Part shown: positions 8,958 to 18,953 of the stretch, piece after piece
Numbering within the stretch: the stretch's first letter is position 1
Layout of the letters: every line of letters starts with the position of its first letter
DNA from: Anaplasma platys
Lineage (GTDB): Bacteria > Pseudomonadota > Alphaproteobacteria > Rickettsiales > Anaplasmataceae
DNA length: 38,621 nt
Reading direction: 5' to 3'
NCBI RefSeq assembly: GCF_012790675.1
Contig: NZ_CP046391.1
Span: 185,654 to 224,274, forward strand
Notes under the pieces: model-generated
The model's input: the letters and a program-made list of their open reading frames with translations, nothing else
Told to the model about the DNA's origin: nothing
The model's database searches: none
Made by a program: the position numbers and the translations under genes

Positions 8958-10760
8958 ATGTCGAGGTCCGCGTACGAAATTGTAGACCACGAGTATGATG
9001 TTGTGGTAGTGGGTGCCGGAGGTGCGGGTCTTCGTGCTGTTATGGGCATGACAGCTGCGGGGTTGTCGGTGGCCTGTGTTACTAAGGTTTTCCCGACGCG
9101 CAGTCACACAGTTGCGGCACAAGGCGGTATAAGTGCGGCGTTGGGTAATGTTGCTGAGGATGATTGGCGCTGGCACATGTTTGACACAGTCAAGGGCTCA
9201 GATTGGTTGGGAGACCAAGATGCCATAGAGTACATGTGCAAAAATGCTATGCAGTCTGTGGTGGAGCTTGAGCACTATGGCGTGCCGTTTTCTAGAACGC
9301 AAAGCGGTAAGATTTATCAGCGTCCCTTTGGTGGGATGACCACTGAGTACGGTAAGGGGAAACCTGCGGTTAGGACCTGTGCTGCTTCGGATAAAACCGG
9401 GCATGCAATACTGCACACCTTGTATCAGCAGTCTTTAAAGTTTGACGCAAAGTTTTTTGTGGAATACTTCGCAATAGATTTAATCATGAGTGCTGACGGC
9501 CAAGCATGTCATGGGGTTATGGCATGGTCCCTGTGCGATGGTGTTCTGCATAGGTTTCGTTCGCATGCGGTTGTGCTTGCCACCGGTGGGTATGGCCGGG
9601 TGTACTTTTCGGCTACTAGTGCGCATACATGTACTGGAGACGGTGGTGGAATGGCTGCCAGGGCTGGGCTACCTTTAGAGGATATGGAGTTTGTGCAGTT
9701 CCATCCTACTGGCATTTATGGCTCTGGATGTCTAATGACCGAGGGGTGCAGAGGTGAGGGGGGATATCTGCTAAATTCTGAAGGCGAGAGATTTATGGAA
9801 AGGTATGCGCCTAAGGCTAAAGATTTGGCTTCCCGTGATGTTGTGAGTAGGTCAATGACCATGGAGATCAGGGAGGGGCGCGGCGTAGGTGAGAAGAAGG
9901 ATCACATCTACTTATCGATTGCTCACCTGGATCCTAAGGTTATACACGAAAGACTGCCTGGGATAAGCGAAACTGCTAAGACATTTGCTGGGGTCGATGT
10001 CACCAAGGAGCCCATCCCTGTGCTTCCCACGGTACACTACAACATGGGGGGAATTCCTACCAACTACCATGGTGAGGTGCTCACTCTGAAAGAAAGCGGC
10101 AGTTATGAACCGGTTGAAGGTCTTTTTGCGATAGGGGAGGCCGCATGTGTTTCGGTGCATGGGGCTAATCGCCTAGGTTCAAATTCGTTATTGGATTTGG
10201 TGGTTTTTGGTCGGGCTGCTGCTATAAGAGCGGGTAGTATTATTAAATCGGGGATGCAACATCGTCCCATCCAAAAACGACTTGAGGAGGGAATAATAGA
10301 TAGGTTCGATACAATGCGTAGCGCCAAGGGTACTATCCGTGTTTCTGAGGTCCGTAGCGCGATGCAGCATGTTATGCAGGAGCACGCTGCGGTGTTCCGT
10401 ACAGCAGAAGTATTAGGAGAAGGGAAAAAGAAGATTCGTGAAGTTGCGTTGATGATGAAAGATGTTTCAGTTACCGACCGAAGTATGATATGGAACAGTG
10501 ATCTTGTAGAAGCTTTGGAGCTGACCAACATGATTCCGCAGGCGGTGGTGACGGTTGACTGTGCGGCAAACCGTAAGGAAAGCAGGGGTGCACATGCCCG
10601 TGAGGATTTTCCGGAACGGGACGATGAGAACTGGATGAAACATACTATGGCGTGGTACGATGGCGGCACCCACGATGTCAAAATTGGCTATAAGGATGTG
10701 GCGACTTTTACTTTGACAGATGAGGTTGAGTATTTTCCGCCTCAAAAAAGAGTTTATTAA
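8958..10760 (+). CDS. sdhA: Succinate dehydrogenase flavoprotein subunit
   Basis: SdhA oxidises succinate to fumarate at a covalently bound FAD and passes electrons to SdhB in respiratory complex II at the inner membrane. The protein opens with a Rossmann dinucleotide fold ([10 protein letters not shown], residues 15-24) and has the flavin-attachment motif [10 protein letters not shown] with histidine 50. Substrate-site segments HPTGIYGSG and [13 protein letters not shown] follow. The frame is open from 8871, but I set the start at 8958 since [19 protein letters not shown] matches normal SdhA N-termini and gives 600 residues. sdhB follows after 14 bases. The membrane anchor genes sdhC and sdhD are not in this window. 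Confidence 0.96.
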   Translation: MSRSAYEIVDHEYDVVVVGAGGAGLRAVMGMTAAGLSVACVTKVFPTRSHTVAAQGGISAALGNVAEDDWRWHMFDTVKGSDWLGDQDAIEYMCKNAMQSVVELEHYGVPFSRTQSGKIYQRPFGGMTTEYGKGKPAVRTCAASDKTGHAILHTLYQQSLKFDAKFFVEYFAIDLIMSADGQACHGVMAWSLCDGVLHRFRSHAVVLATGGYGRVYFSATSAHTCTGDGGGMAARAGLPLEDMEFVQFHPTGIYGSGCLMTEGCRGEGGYLLNSEGERFMERYAPKAKDLASRDVVSRSMTMEIREGRGVGEKKDHIYLSIAHLDPKVIHERLPGISETAKTFAGVDVTKEPIPVLPTVHYNMGGIPTNYHGEVLTLKESGSYEPVEGLFAIGEAACVSVHGANRLGSNSLLDLVVFGRAAAIRAGSIIKSGMQHRPIQKRLEEGIIDRFDTMRSAKGTIRVSEVRSAMQHVMQEHAAVFRTAEVLGEGKKKIREVALMMKDVSVTDRSMIWNSDLVEALELTNMIPQAVVTVDCAANRKESRGAHAREDFPERDDENWMKHTMAWYDGGTHDVKIGYKDVATFTLTDEVEYFPPQKRVY

Positions 10761-10774
10761 TTGTAGTTGATGCT

Positions 10775-11563
10775 ATGGTGCAGTTCTCTCTGCCGAAAAA
10801 CTCAAAGATAAACCCCAACGGTAGGGTTGTTGACGCTGCTAAAGGGGCGAAGCGTACTGGGTGCTTTAAAATATATAGGTGGTCTCCTGATGATGGAGAA
10901 AATCCCCGGATAGATACCTTTTACATAGATCTTGATAAGTGTGGACAGATGGTGTTAGATGCGCTAATCAAGGTCAAAAATGAGTACGATTCGACGCTGA
11001 CTTTCAGGAGATCGTGTCGCGAAGGCATATGTGGGTCTTGCGCCATGAATATAGATGGCACCAATACTCTTGCGTGCACCAAGTACATTTCCGATATCAA
11101 GGGGGATGTTAAGATTTTTCCTCTGCCGCACATGGACGTCATCAAAGATTTGGTTCCAGACTTAAGTAACTTCTATAAGCAGTACCAATCGATAAAGCCG
11201 TGGTTGCAGTCTCGGGGGACTAGGTCTAATAAGGAGGAACATCTACAGAGTATTGAGGACAGAAGCAAGCTTGATAAGGTTTATGATTGTATCCTGTGCG
11301 CAAGTTGTAGTACGAGCTGTCCTAGCTATTGGTGGAATGCTGACAAGTATTTGGGGCCAGCGGCGTTGTTGCAAGCATATAGGTGGCTTGTGGATAGTAG
11401 GGATGATGCTACAGAAGAGCGTCTGGAGTTTTTAGATGATGCGTTTAAAATGTACAGGTGTCACACTATTATGAATTGTACCAAGACTTGCCCTAAGGAT
11501 CTAAATCCTGCCAAGGCGATTGCTAAAATAAAGCAGATGATGGTGAGAAGATTGGAGCTTTAG
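10775..11563 (+). CDS. sdhB: Succinate dehydrogenase iron-sulfur subunit
   Basis: SdhB carries electrons from SdhA to the quinone site of complex II through three iron-sulfur clusters. All cysteines are visible in this 262-residue protein: C81, C86, C89 and C101 for the [2Fe-2S] cluster ([11 protein letters not shown]), then C172, C175, C178 and C182 ([11 protein letters not shown]) and C229, C235 and C239 ([11 protein letters not shown]) for the other two clusters. The stop codon TAG is followed directly by the thyX ATG, so the two genes are read from one message. Confidence 0.96.
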   Translation: MVQFSLPKNSKINPNGRVVDAAKGAKRTGCFKIYRWSPDDGENPRIDTFYIDLDKCGQMVLDALIKVKNEYDSTLTFRRSCREGICGSCAMNIDGTNTLACTKYISDIKGDVKIFPLPHMDVIKDLVPDLSNFYKQYQSIKPWLQSRGTRSNKEEHLQSIEDRSKLDKVYDCILCASCSTSCPSYWWNADKYLGPAALLQAYRWLVDSRDDATEERLEFLDDAFKMYRCHTIMNCTKTCPKDLNPAKAIAKIKQMMVRRLEL

Positions 11564-12442
11564 ATGGTGGATGGGGTTGGTGAACGTACCAAGAGGGTGG
11601 TTGTACCAGAGCTTGAGGATATACTGTACGACGAGCATAAGGTTCTCGATCACGGCTTTGTGAGGGTAATAGACTATATGGGGTCCGACTCCTCTATAGT
11701 GCAGGCAGCGCGTGTTTCGTATGGTAAGGGTACGAAGCAGGTAAGCCAGGATGCCGCGCTCATTGGATATTTGATGAGGAATGCGCATACTTCTCCTTTT
11801 GAGATGTGTGAAATAAAATTGCATGTAAAACTGCCGATTTTTGTTGCTAGACAGTGGGTCAGACATCGTACTGCTAGCATAAACGAGTGTTCGGCACGTT
11901 ATTCCGTGGTGGAAAATGAGTTTTACGTACCGGAAGTAGACAAGGTCGCGGAGCAGTCGACAAATAATGCGCAGGGCCGTGGTGAGCCCCTTTCTCCAGA
12001 TGTCGCGCGGGGGATTATTGATATTTTTAAGGATAATTCCGAGAGTATGTATTCGTGTTATGAGTCAATGCTGGATCGAGGTTTGGCGCGGGAGATTGCT
12101 CGGATGAATCTGACTCTGAACTGCTACACTCATTGGTATTGGAAGGTCGACCTACACAATCTGCTGCGTTTTATAATGCTCAGGATAAGTAGTGGTGCGC
12201 AATACGAGTTACGTGAGTATGCAGCAACGATCTTGGAAATAGTGAGAAAGTGGGTGCCTATGGTTCACGAGGCCTTTACCGAATATTGTCTGGAGTCCAA
12301 GATGCTTTCGAGGAGTGCCTTGGATGTAATAAGAAAGTTGCTGAAGGGCGAGGAGGTCACTAGAGAGGATGCCGGCATGAGCAAACGGGAGTGGAACGAG
12401 CTTATGTCCGTTTTGTACCCTGAAGAGTGCGTTGAGGTGTAG
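11564..12442 (+). CDS. thyX: Flavin-dependent thymidylate synthase
   Basis: ThyX methylates dUMP to dTMP with methylene-tetrahydrofolate and reduced FAD, replacing the unrelated ThyA. The diagnostic motif [14 protein letters not shown] begins at about residue 100. At 292 residues it is somewhat longer than many ThyX proteins, with an N-terminal lead of about 30 residues before the conserved core ([11 protein letters not shown]). A GGAG inside the end of sdhB stands 6 bases before the ATG, which directly follows the sdhB stop. A recognition link to GlyA and FolD, both in this window, is through the folate pool. Confidence 0.95.
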   Translation: MVDGVGERTKRVVVPELEDILYDEHKVLDHGFVRVIDYMGSDSSIVQAARVSYGKGTKQVSQDAALIGYLMRNAHTSPFEMCEIKLHVKLPIFVARQWVRHRTASINECSARYSVVENEFYVPEVDKVAEQSTNNAQGRGEPLSPDVARGIIDIFKDNSESMYSCYESMLDRGLAREIARMNLTLNCYTHWYWKVDLHNLLRFIMLRISSGAQYELREYAATILEIVRKWVPMVHEAFTEYCLESKMLSRSALDVIRKLLKGEEVTREDAGMSKREWNELMSVLYPEECVEV

Positions 12443-12462
12443 TAGTTATTATCTAGTTTGTT

Positions 12463-12500
12463 TTTTGTATCGGTGATGATCAGAAACTAGGCTGCTCCTG
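12463..12500 (+). terminator. Weak hairpin after thyX
   Basis: A 7-base inverted repeat (CTAGTTT and AAACTAG) flanks a loop of about 24 bases shortly downstream of thyX. The loop is long and no clear U-run follows, so a terminator role is only a guess. Confidence 0.15.
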
Positions 12501-12633
12501 CGGTGTGTTATACAGAACTATAGCGACAATCTCGTCTTTGCAGAGCGTTCCTATTTTCCTTTGCACACAGTGGTGATAGGATGAAGATAGTTTGGCTTAG
12601 TACACAGTTGTTGTCAGGTTATTTGGGGTTTAT

Positions 12634-13818
12634 GTGCGAAAGGTAGTCATTTTAGGGCTTGTAGTAGCATCTATATTTATTTGCGACGTGGCATACGATA
12701 TGTATGCTCCGGTGCTACCCCAAATCAGCTCCTTCTTTGGTGTTCCTCAGACTATTGTCCAGTTTACAGTTAGCTTAAACCTGTTAGGGGGAGCGTTGTC
12801 AGGATTGGTTTATGGTCCTCTATCAGACCGTTATGGCAGGAGGCCTGTGTTACTAAGCGGAGTTGCCATTTTTGTTTTGGCGAGCATAGGGTGCTGCTTT
12901 GCGCAGAGTATTGGTGCCCTGATCGTTCTGAGGTTCTTTCAAGGTTTGGGTACGGGAGCTGCAGGTGTTGTTGGCTACGCAACTGTTAATGACATGTACC
13001 CTGGTGAGAGCTCAGCCAAAAGTCTCTCTATAGTCAACATGCTTGTGGCTTTCTCCCCAGTTTTGGGGCCAATTATTGGTAGCTACATGCTGGCGTGGGG
13101 CTTTGGTTGGAGATTCTTATTTGCCATTATCACAGTCATGGCCGGAGGGCTCCTTTTAGTGCTAATGCTATGGTTTACAGAGACCATCAAAGAGAAAAAG
13201 GCGACATTGACATCTCGAGCAATAGTCCTTGAGTATATTGCGCTGTTTAAGAATCGTAGGTTTCTGGGTTTTTCCTTAATTCAAAGCCTGACTATTATGT
13301 GGATATGGGCATCAGTAGCAGGGTTGCCGTTTGTATTTATTGAAGGGATGAATTTGCCGGTTAAGTACTACGGTTACTTGGTGGCAATAAGCGTTACAGC
13401 GTACATTGTAGGGACCTTTGCCAACCGATGGCTGATGGAAAGGTTTAGCCTGCCTACTCTTATCACGATAGGGCTCATAGCAGTGGTAATATGTGATTCA
13501 TCAGTGGCTATATGTTACCACATTGAGCGAGAGCTGGTTTCACCATTGTTCATAGAGCTCATATGGGTTCCTTCGTCGTTTGCTATAGCATTTATTACTG
13601 CAAATAGTATGGCATCTGCTTTTGCAAATACGCCGGACAAGGGCGTTGCTTCTTCATTTATCGTATTTTGGCAAACGATTTTTGGTGCAGCAGGCATCTA
13701 CATTGTGAGTAGACTTTATGACGGTTCAATCCTGCCAATAGCTGCCATGGCGATAATATGTTGTTGCATTGGCCTGGTAGTTATACGGGTAATGTGCCTT
13801 AAAAGACTCAAAATTTAG
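12634..13818 (+). CDS. MFS transporter, Bcr/CflA drug-resistance family
   Basis: This 394-residue protein has about 12 predicted membrane helices and the MFS marks: D-x-Y-AP-LP near residues 21-29 (typical of Bcr/CflA members), GPLSDRYGRRPVL near 67-79 (motif A between helices 2 and 3) and RFFQGLGTGAAG near 106. Such proteins usually export small molecules by proton antiport at the inner membrane; in intracellular Rickettsiales relatives may also carry metabolites, and the substrate is unknown. The start is a GTG at 12634 preceded by TTTGGGG; an ATG at 12632 is out of frame. It is separated by 191 bases from thyX. Confidence 0.88.
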   Translation: MRKVVILGLVVASIFICDVAYDMYAPVLPQISSFFGVPQTIVQFTVSLNLLGGALSGLVYGPLSDRYGRRPVLLSGVAIFVLASIGCCFAQSIGALIVLRFFQGLGTGAAGVVGYATVNDMYPGESSAKSLSIVNMLVAFSPVLGPIIGSYMLAWGFGWRFLFAIITVMAGGLLLVLMLWFTETIKEKKATLTSRAIVLEYIALFKNRRFLGFSLIQSLTIMWIWASVAGLPFVFIEGMNLPVKYYGYLVAISVTAYIVGTFANRWLMERFSLPTLITIGLIAVVICDSSVAICYHIERELVSPLFIELIWVPSSFAIAFITANSMASAFANTPDKGVASSFIVFWQTIFGAAGIYIVSRLYDGSILPIAAMAIICCCIGLVVIRVMCLKRLKI

Positions 13819-14203
13819 TCCTATACCACACTGTGAGGACCTATTGTGATATGAGAAAAAGAAAAGCCATGTGCTGCTCGTAGGGTTTCGTATTTAGCGT
13901 TTTGTGTGCAGGGGGAAGGTAATGTGCTTGCACCGTTTTACTGCAGCTGACGTTCATTTGACGCTCCGCTGTGTTGGGTCGTTGAGCACACTTTGTCACA
14001 CCTAATCACGTTACTATGGCGACAATAGAGCTTTTCACATTAGTGCAACCCAGCTGTTTTGCATAAGTTTAAGGGGCAGTGAATGGATTACCTGGAAATA
14101 CTGCGTGACGCGCTAGTATATTGATACTAAACCCCGGGAGTTCTTACTCGAACGTAAGTGGGATGTACGTACCACGGTCCAGGAAGGATGGTGTTGTATT
14201 TTG
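13819..14203. other. Spacer between converging MFS and thioredoxin-like genes
   Basis: Two genes on opposite strands end here. I see no gene, no clear hairpin with U-run and no repeat. A short plus-strand frame from 14121 runs antisense into the thioredoxin-like gene and looks like a shadow. Confidence 0.5.
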
Positions 14204-14707
14204 CTATGCTAATAATCCCGCAATACGTTCTTTCCAGAATTCCGGAGTCACGACACCGGAGATACGCAGCACTAGTGAGCCGTCCCGATCAAATACGAAG
14301 GTTTCTGGCACTCCAGTGACCCCGAGAGCTTTGGCCATTAGTCCGGAGTAATCAGCTGCCACGATTTTGTAAGGATTACCGTATTGCTCAAGCCATGCTA
14401 ATGTGCTGTGTTCCACGTCTACGTAGGCAATACCGTATAGATCAATTGCTGTTTCTTCTGCAACGGTTTTCCAGGTTGCATGTTCTTCTAAACATGTGGT
14501 GCACCAGGACGCAAACACATTTATAACAAATGGGCGACCATTGCTACTGATTTGTGCAAGATTGAACTCCTCGTCTGAACCCAGGAGGGTGGGTAATGTC
14601 ACGCTGCGGTTATCAGACATACCTTGGTTTTCCCTGAGATAGACGAAGAACATTGCTACCGACAGAAAGCAGAATAGCAGCAGAGTGATGAGGGCTGCTG
14701 TTCTCAT
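14204..14707 (-). CDS. Membrane-anchored thioredoxin-like protein (TlpA/CcmG type)
   Basis: A 167-residue protein with an N-terminal membrane helix (residues 4-24) and a periplasm-facing thioredoxin fold. The redox motif is WCTTC at 68-72, preceded by FVINVFAS, and the cis-proline loop GVTGVPETFVFDRDG lies near 132-146. Proteins of this type reduce disulfides outside the inner membrane, for example apocytochrome c thiols before heme attachment; ccmC lies 2.2 kb upstream on the same strand, which fits. The frame is open back to 14776, but the start at 14707 puts the helix directly at the N-terminus. A decayed copy of residues about 19-50 lies upstream at 15108-15206. Confidence 0.85.
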   Translation of the reverse strand: MRTAALITLLLFCFLSVAMFFVYLRENQGMSDNRSVTLPTLLGSDEEFNLAQISSNGRPFVINVFASWCTTCLEEHATWKTVAEETAIDLYGIAYVDVEHSTLAWLEQYGNPYKIVAADYSGLMAKALGVTGVPETFVFDRDGSLVLRISGVVTPEFWKERIAGLLA

Positions 14708-15107
14708 ACTGAGACCCCAATCGTGAATTCTTGCACATAATATCAGACATAATTCTCGTATGACCATTGCGTGCAAATAAATGCGGGTATTTTGCGTAAC
14801 GGTAGGGAGCTTTAATGGTTACAGTGTGCAACAACATGATTATCTCCGGCAGAGGGATAAGAACATTATTCCAAGTCTTATAATGCACATCCTGATTTAT
14901 GTGGAAGAGAGGCAATTTTTGTCTAGGAGGCGACCTGCTTGCTGTTGTGCAGCCAGATGTTGAGAAATTGCAAACGTGTTGTAAAGTGTAACAGTGACGA
15001 AAGGCGGCATTAGTGATCTGCAATATTGCTATTATTGGCATGTTTTCACTGTAGGGCCGTAAGCCAAGACGTTTTTTCACCTTGGTAAGCAATCCGCGCG
15101 CAATAAA

Positions 15108-15206
15108 AATGAGACATTGTCCGAACTTAAAGGGATGGGTAATGTGGTGTTGGAGCTACTAGACACGCCTTGTTTTTTTCTACCGAGATAGACAAAGAAC
15201 ATTTTG
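15108..15206 (-). pseudogene. Fragment of the thioredoxin-like gene (N-terminal part)
   Basis: Read on the minus strand, the segment encodes MFFVYLGRKKQGV followed by NTTLPIPLSSDN, against MFFVYLRENQGM and SVTLPTLLGSDE in the intact gene at 14204-14707. Nucleotide similarity runs for about 95 bases and then stops on both sides; by eye about two thirds of positions agree. Only the end of the membrane helix and the linker are represented, and the WCTTC motif is missing, so it cannot work as a thioredoxin. It abuts the 55-bp repeat exactly. Confidence 0.7.
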
Positions 15207-15261
15207 ATCGTGGCCGGTACTGCCAAGTAGTAGCATTTTAGTCTTGGTGCGTTCAGGGGCG
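15207..15261 (+). repeat. 55-bp perfect direct repeat, copy 2
   Basis: Identical to bases 1-55 in the same orientation, 15.2 kb apart. On its left it joins the thioredoxin-like gene fragment; on its right similarity to copy 1 ends at once. No terminal inverted repeats or transposase are visible, so I do not call it an insertion sequence. Confidence 0.9.
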
Positions 15262-15374
15262 TGTAACAAAAAGGACATTCCGTGTGAGTAAAAGCCAACA
15301 GTGCAGGGCGGTAACGGAACACACTACAAAGAATTGACTATCAGTGAAAAGAGCTACCGCTGCTCATATGAACT

Positions 15375-16364
15375 TTATATATACTTACTTTGCATTAGGT
15401 GTTCTATTGCCTGGGCTGTTAGCACTCGGCCACGCGGTGTGCGCTGTACAAAGCCGATCTTCAGCAAATAGGGTTCTATGGTTTCTTCAATGTTACCAAC
15501 GTCTTCAGAAAGGGCTGCAGCGATGGTATCTATGCCCACGGCGTTGCGGGCTTCGTAAATGAAAATTAGATATTTAATATCCATCTTGTCCAAGCCAGCA
15601 TGATCCACTTCAAGGCTCAACAGGGCCCCCTTAGCGAATTCTGCATCGATTTTGTTTTTCTTCTCAACCGTCATGAAATCTCTTACCCGGCGAAAGAGCC
15701 TTAATGCGATTCTTGGCGTTCCCCGGGACCGCGATGCAATTTCGTGTGCGCCGCTGTCATCGATATTAGCGCATATGACGTGCGCCGCACGCTTTATCAC
15801 CTGCACTAGCTCATCCACTGAGTAAAACTCTAGATGTAGCGGAATCCCAAAACGATCTCTCAGAGGGTTAGAAATTAGCCCAAAGCGCGTTGTGGCACCG
15901 ATTAAGGTGAAGATAGGGAGGTCGATCCTCAATGTTCTAGCGCCGCAGCCTTCACCCACCACTATATCCAGACAGCAGTCTTCCATGGCTGAGTATAAAA
16001 CCTCTTCTATGTTTTTGTGTAGCCTGTGGATTTCGTCGATAAAGAGCACATCCATTGGCTGTAAATTGGTGAGAATTGCAGCTAAGTCTCCTGCCTTGCT
16101 TAATAAAGGGCCTGAGGTCGATCTAAAATTTACCTTGAGCTCCTTTGCTATTATGTGTGCCAACGTGGTTTTGCCCAGGCCCGGGGGGCCATATAGCAAT
16201 ACATGATCCAGCGGTGCTCTGCGTTCGTAAGCGGATTTTATGAATACCTTGAGGTTTTCTACTATTTTGCTCTGCCCGACGAATTCTTCTATTAGGCTGG
16301 GGCGCGGAGTGAAATTCCGTTCGTCTTCTGGTAATGCGCGATGCTCGTGGAGAAGCTCACTCAT
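15375..16364 (-). CDS. ruvB: Holliday junction helicase motor RuvB
   Basis: RuvB is the hexameric AAA+ ATPase that drives branch migration of Holliday junctions with RuvA. The 329-residue protein has Walker [16 protein letters not shown] near residues 58-72, Walker [10 protein letters not shown] near 107-115, sensor-like [18 protein letters not shown] near 155-172 and a C-terminal winged helix with [17 protein letters not shown]. The length is slightly below the 330-350 typical of the family but complete. It overlaps the end of ruvA by 4 bases, so translation is coupled. Confidence 0.97.
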   Translation of the reverse strand: MSELLHEHRALPEDERNFTPRPSLIEEFVGQSKIVENLKVFIKSAYERRAPLDHVLLYGPPGLGKTTLAHIIAKELKVNFRSTSGPLLSKAGDLAAILTNLQPMDVLFIDEIHRLHKNIEEVLYSAMEDCCLDIVVGEGCGARTLRIDLPIFTLIGATTRFGLISNPLRDRFGIPLHLEFYSVDELVQVIKRAAHVICANIDDSGAHEIASRSRGTPRIALRLFRRVRDFMTVEKKNKIDAEFAKGALLSLEVDHAGLDKMDIKYLIFIYEARNAVGIDTIAAALSEDVGNIEETIEPYLLKIGFVQRTPRGRVLTAQAIEHLMQSKYI

Positions 16365-16936
16365 TTTGACAGCTCTTTAAGCGCGCTTCGTACTGTGTCA
16401 GAAAGGTTATGCGTGATACCAACTTTCTCTAGAACTTCAAGCACCTGGGTTTTTTCGTACCCTAGGCTCATCAAAGCCGCTATAGCGTCAGTTTCTTCTG
16501 GGGATGAGACCCTTTTCTTCATGATATCGAATTCCAGTTTTTGGGCGTAAGAAGCCAATTCGGCAAAAATTTTGCTTATCATTTTATCGCCTATACCAGC
16601 CACCTTTAGAACAGCCTTGTCCTCATTAATTATCGCTGAGAATATCTGATCCGGCGTCAGCCTATCCAGTATTGACAGCGCGGTTTTGTAATTTATGCCA
16701 CTTACCTTTATCAACGCTTTCATACAATTTCGCTCTTCGGTGTCAACAAAGCCGTAAAGCTGCGGCACTCCTTCACGGTTTACGTGAGTCTCAATATATA
16801 GCTTAAGGGCATCACCCCGTTGGCAGTTAGTTAAGGTTCTATAGGAAACGTGCACAATGTAGCCAATGCCGCCAACAGTGAGTATCACTCCATTGTCCAA
16901 CACTTCGTCCACGATGCCTGACAAAGTTCCTATCAT
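16361..16936 (-). CDS. ruvA: Holliday junction DNA-binding subunit RuvA
   Basis: RuvA binds four-way junctions as a tetramer and loads RuvB. The frame is open back to 17044, but RuvA proteins begin MIGxLxG, so the start is the ATG at 16936 ([12 protein letters not shown]), giving 191 residues. Domain I is an OB fold (about residues 1-63), domain II has the helix-hairpin-helix pair ([13 protein letters not shown] and [12 protein letters not shown]) and domain III ([12 protein letters not shown] to the end) contacts RuvB. The start lies one base after the ccmC stop and the end overlaps ruvB by 4 bases. Confidence 0.95.
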   Translation of the reverse strand: MIGTLSGIVDEVLDNGVILTVGGIGYIVHVSYRTLTNCQRGDALKLYIETHVNREGVPQLYGFVDTEERNCMKALIKVSGINYKTALSILDRLTPDQIFSAIINEDKAVLKVAGIGDKMISKIFAELASYAQKLEFDIMKKRVSSPEETDAIAALMSLGYEKTQVLEVLEKVGITHNLSDTVRSALKELSK

Positions 16937-16937
16937 G

Positions 16938-17639
16938 CTACTGTCTATAAAATTTATACATATGCTCCCTGGCCTCCTTCTGTAATAGCAGGGTGTTGGC
17001 ACGCAGCACAGTGAGTATCGCGAACAGCGTGAACAATGCCACAAACATCAACGCCAGGGGAATTAACATGGAAACGTCAATGGCAACGCCACCCCTGCGC
17101 AGCAGGCTCGAGGGTTGATGCAACGTTGTCCATATATTGACGGAAAACTTTACGATAGGGATGTTTATCGCACTAAATGCCGCAAACAGAGAAGTAACTC
17201 TGGCCGCCCTGTGATGATCTTCGAACAAGTTCCATAATGACGTGTACCCAATGTACAAAAAGAACAGCAACAGCATGGACGTTAAGCGCGCGTCCCAAAC
17301 CCACCATGTGCCCCAAGTGTACTTTCCCCATAGGCTACCAGCCATCAGACACACTAGGGTAAAACATGCGCCTACTGGCGCAAGAGCTCGGGCTAGGATG
17401 GGAAACTCGTAGTTTTTTTTTAACAATGCAAAGATGCTTAACGTCGCAATAGCCGCATACGCGCCTAGCGATATCCATGCCGCTGGCACGTGCAAGTACA
17501 TTATACGCACCACTTCGCCCTGTCGGTAATCAGCAGGCGACGCATATAAGGAATAAAACAGGCCTATGGACGCTGAGAGCACACACAAACACACCATGTA
17601 CCAGAGCGACGATTGCAGCCTACGAACAAAATTGTTCAT
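16938..17639 (-). CDS. ccmC: Heme exporter/handling protein CcmC
   Basis: CcmC is an inner-membrane protein of system I cytochrome c maturation that helps place heme on the chaperone CcmE. Six membrane helices are evident in about 233 residues. The tryptophan-rich heme motif WGTWWVWDARLTS is intact, as are the flanking histidines in YLHVPAAW and TLHQPSS. I set the start at the ATG at 17639 (MNNFVRRL); an in-frame ATG at 17678 adds 13 hydrophobic residues and cannot be excluded, as neither has a clear binding site. ruvA begins one base after its stop. The anchored cytochrome c at 24.4 kb is a likely client of this pathway. Confidence 0.93.
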   Translation of the reverse strand: MNNFVRRLQSSLWYMVCLCVLSASIGLFYSLYASPADYRQGEVVRIMYLHVPAAWISLGAYAAIATLSIFALLKKNYEFPILARALAPVGACFTLVCLMAGSLWGKYTWGTWWVWDARLTSMLLLFFLYIGYTSLWNLFEDHHRAARVTSLFAAFSAINIPIVKFSVNIWTTLHQPSSLLRRGGVAIDVSMLIPLALMFVALFTLFAILTVLRANTLLLQKEAREHMYKFYRQ

Positions 17640-17678
17640 TGCATAAATAAGCCCCACGCATAGGCGGAAGGGTAACAT

Positions 17679-18053
17679 AGTTACAGTTAAAGAACAACAC
17701 TAAGATTCGATCCATAGAAGGCTGAGCATCACTATATAAGTTATAGATGGATATCTGGTAAGTTGCTTTGGCATATAGGCAACAATATGTGCGTTGTCGG
17801 GCGTTGTATATTCGCAATGTCACGGTGGGGATCCCGCAACGAAATATGGGATTCATCGTGACCGAGTGGTTGTGGCTTGTATATATTTGAACAACTGTTT
17901 GGGGTGCCGTTGAAATATAAGTGTGTTTTCATAGCAGCTGCCACTGCTATTTCCAGCCTGGGTAATAACGCAATCTCAGCTTATTGGTTGAATGTGTTAG
18001 TTTATTAGTGATATAACGGGTCCTTCTAGATATCACCGGTTTTAGGTTTTAAA
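17679..18053. other. Divergent intergenic region, ccmC / gmk
   Basis: The 375 bases separate two divergent genes. A plausible gmk promoter lies at 17988-18017. I found no gene, hairpin or repeat in the rest, and no good promoter for ccmC. Confidence 0.45.
17988..18017 (+). promoter_or_regulatory. Candidate promoter for gmk
   Basis: TTGAAT (17988-17993) and TATAAC (18012-18017) stand 18 bases apart, predicting a start near 18024, some 30 bases before the TTG start codon of gmk. Reasonable match to the sigma-70 consensus; untested. Confidence 0.4.
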
Positions 18054-18692
18054 TTGGCAGACAAGTTGAAAAGTGAGGGCATCATGCTCGTGTTGTCTTC
18101 TCCGTCGGGCTGTGGGAAGACAACAGTTTCCAACATGCTTGTGCGGGACAAAGGCAACAATATAGTTCGTTCTGTTTCTGTGACCACGCGGTTGCCGCGT
18201 GAGGGGGAGGTTAATGGCAAGGACTATTTTTTTGTGAACAAAGAAGAGTTTAGCAGGCTGTGTGACTCTGGTGAAATGTTGGAACACGCTGAGGTTTTCG
18301 GAAACTTATACGGTGTACCTAGGAAGTGTGTAGAAGAGAACATTAGGAATGGCACTAATACCCTTTTCGTCATCGACTGGCAGGGCGCATTCCGGTTGAT
18401 GGACATAATGAAGAAGGCTGTGGTAAGTGTGTTTATAATACCGCCGTCCATGGAGGAGCTCAGTAGGCGACTCCGCAGCAGAAGCCGCGAAGATTCTACA
18501 GCGGTGGAAGTACGTCTGAAGGGGGCTGCTTTTGAAATTAGCCATTGCTACTACTACGACTACGTAATAGTGAATGAAGACGCAGAGAAAACTGCGCAGC
18601 AAATAGGCGACATACTTAGTGCGGAGAGGGTGAAAACCTGCAGGCAGGTTGCGCTTAAAAAGTTTATCGAAAAGAAATTCGCCAGAGTGTAA
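18054..18692 (+). CDS. gmk: Guanylate kinase
   Basis: Guanylate kinase converts GMP to GDP with ATP and is essential for making GTP and dGTP. Walker A is SSPSGCGKTT (residues 15-24 from the TTG start), followed by the GMP-binding block SVSVTTRLPREGEVNGKDYFFV near 42-63 and DWQGAFRL near 106. Later in the chain is the arginine-rich lid region (LRSRSREDST). The start is either TTG at 18054 or ATG at 18084; I kept TTG, although a GAGGG just before the ATG also supports the shorter form. Length is normal for the family. Confidence 0.93.
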   Translation: MADKLKSEGIMLVLSSPSGCGKTTVSNMLVRDKGNNIVRSVSVTTRLPREGEVNGKDYFFVNKEEFSRLCDSGEMLEHAEVFGNLYGVPRKCVEENIRNGTNTLFVIDWQGAFRLMDIMKKAVVSVFIIPPSMEELSRRLRSRSREDSTAVEVRLKGAAFEISHCYYYDYVIVNEDAEKTAQQIGDILSAERVKTCRQVALKKFIEKKFARV

Positions 18693-18953
18693 CTACTGTT
18701 CCCCTTTCGGGCCTAAGCCACAAAGGAGGCGCGCTACAAATTTTTGCCTTAAACGTCATGCTGGTGTGGTGTTCCTTGGTGATGGCCAGGTGTACGGTGT
18801 TGTCCGCAAGAGATATCTAATGTATTTTTGTATACTTCTGTTCAATGTTGCTGTATGTGTCCACTGTTGAGTGAAATTGGCCGGGTGTATCTGCGCTTCT
18901 TGCTCTCCCAACAGGGCCATTGATGAGCTTGCAAAACTTCGAGGTGAAAAACG

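Larger units (their letters stand above)
14708..15374. other. Gene-poor stretch with gene remnants
   Basis: This 667-base gap between ruvB and the thioredoxin-like gene has no intact gene. It contains a fragment of the thioredoxin-like gene (15108-15206) and the second copy of the 55-bp repeat (15207-15261). A further weak resemblance to the thioredoxin-like gene may exist near 14824-14872 (similar spacing of a gataagaacatt segment), which I cannot confirm by eye. Confidence 0.5.

Noticed and set aside
10103..10681. A 192-codon minus-strand open frame
   Set aside because: It is antisense to the conserved C-terminal half of sdhA and rich in Ser, Thr and Ile without a recognisable fold.
15207..15261. 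Insertion sequence end
   Set aside because: No inverted ends, no target duplication and no transposase; the repeat is in direct orientation and 55 bases long.
18700..18780. A degenerate copy of the gmk 3' end downstream of gmk
   Set aside because: Some matches occur (gcgct followed by AT-rich blocks), but they are too few and need too many gaps to separate from chance by eye.
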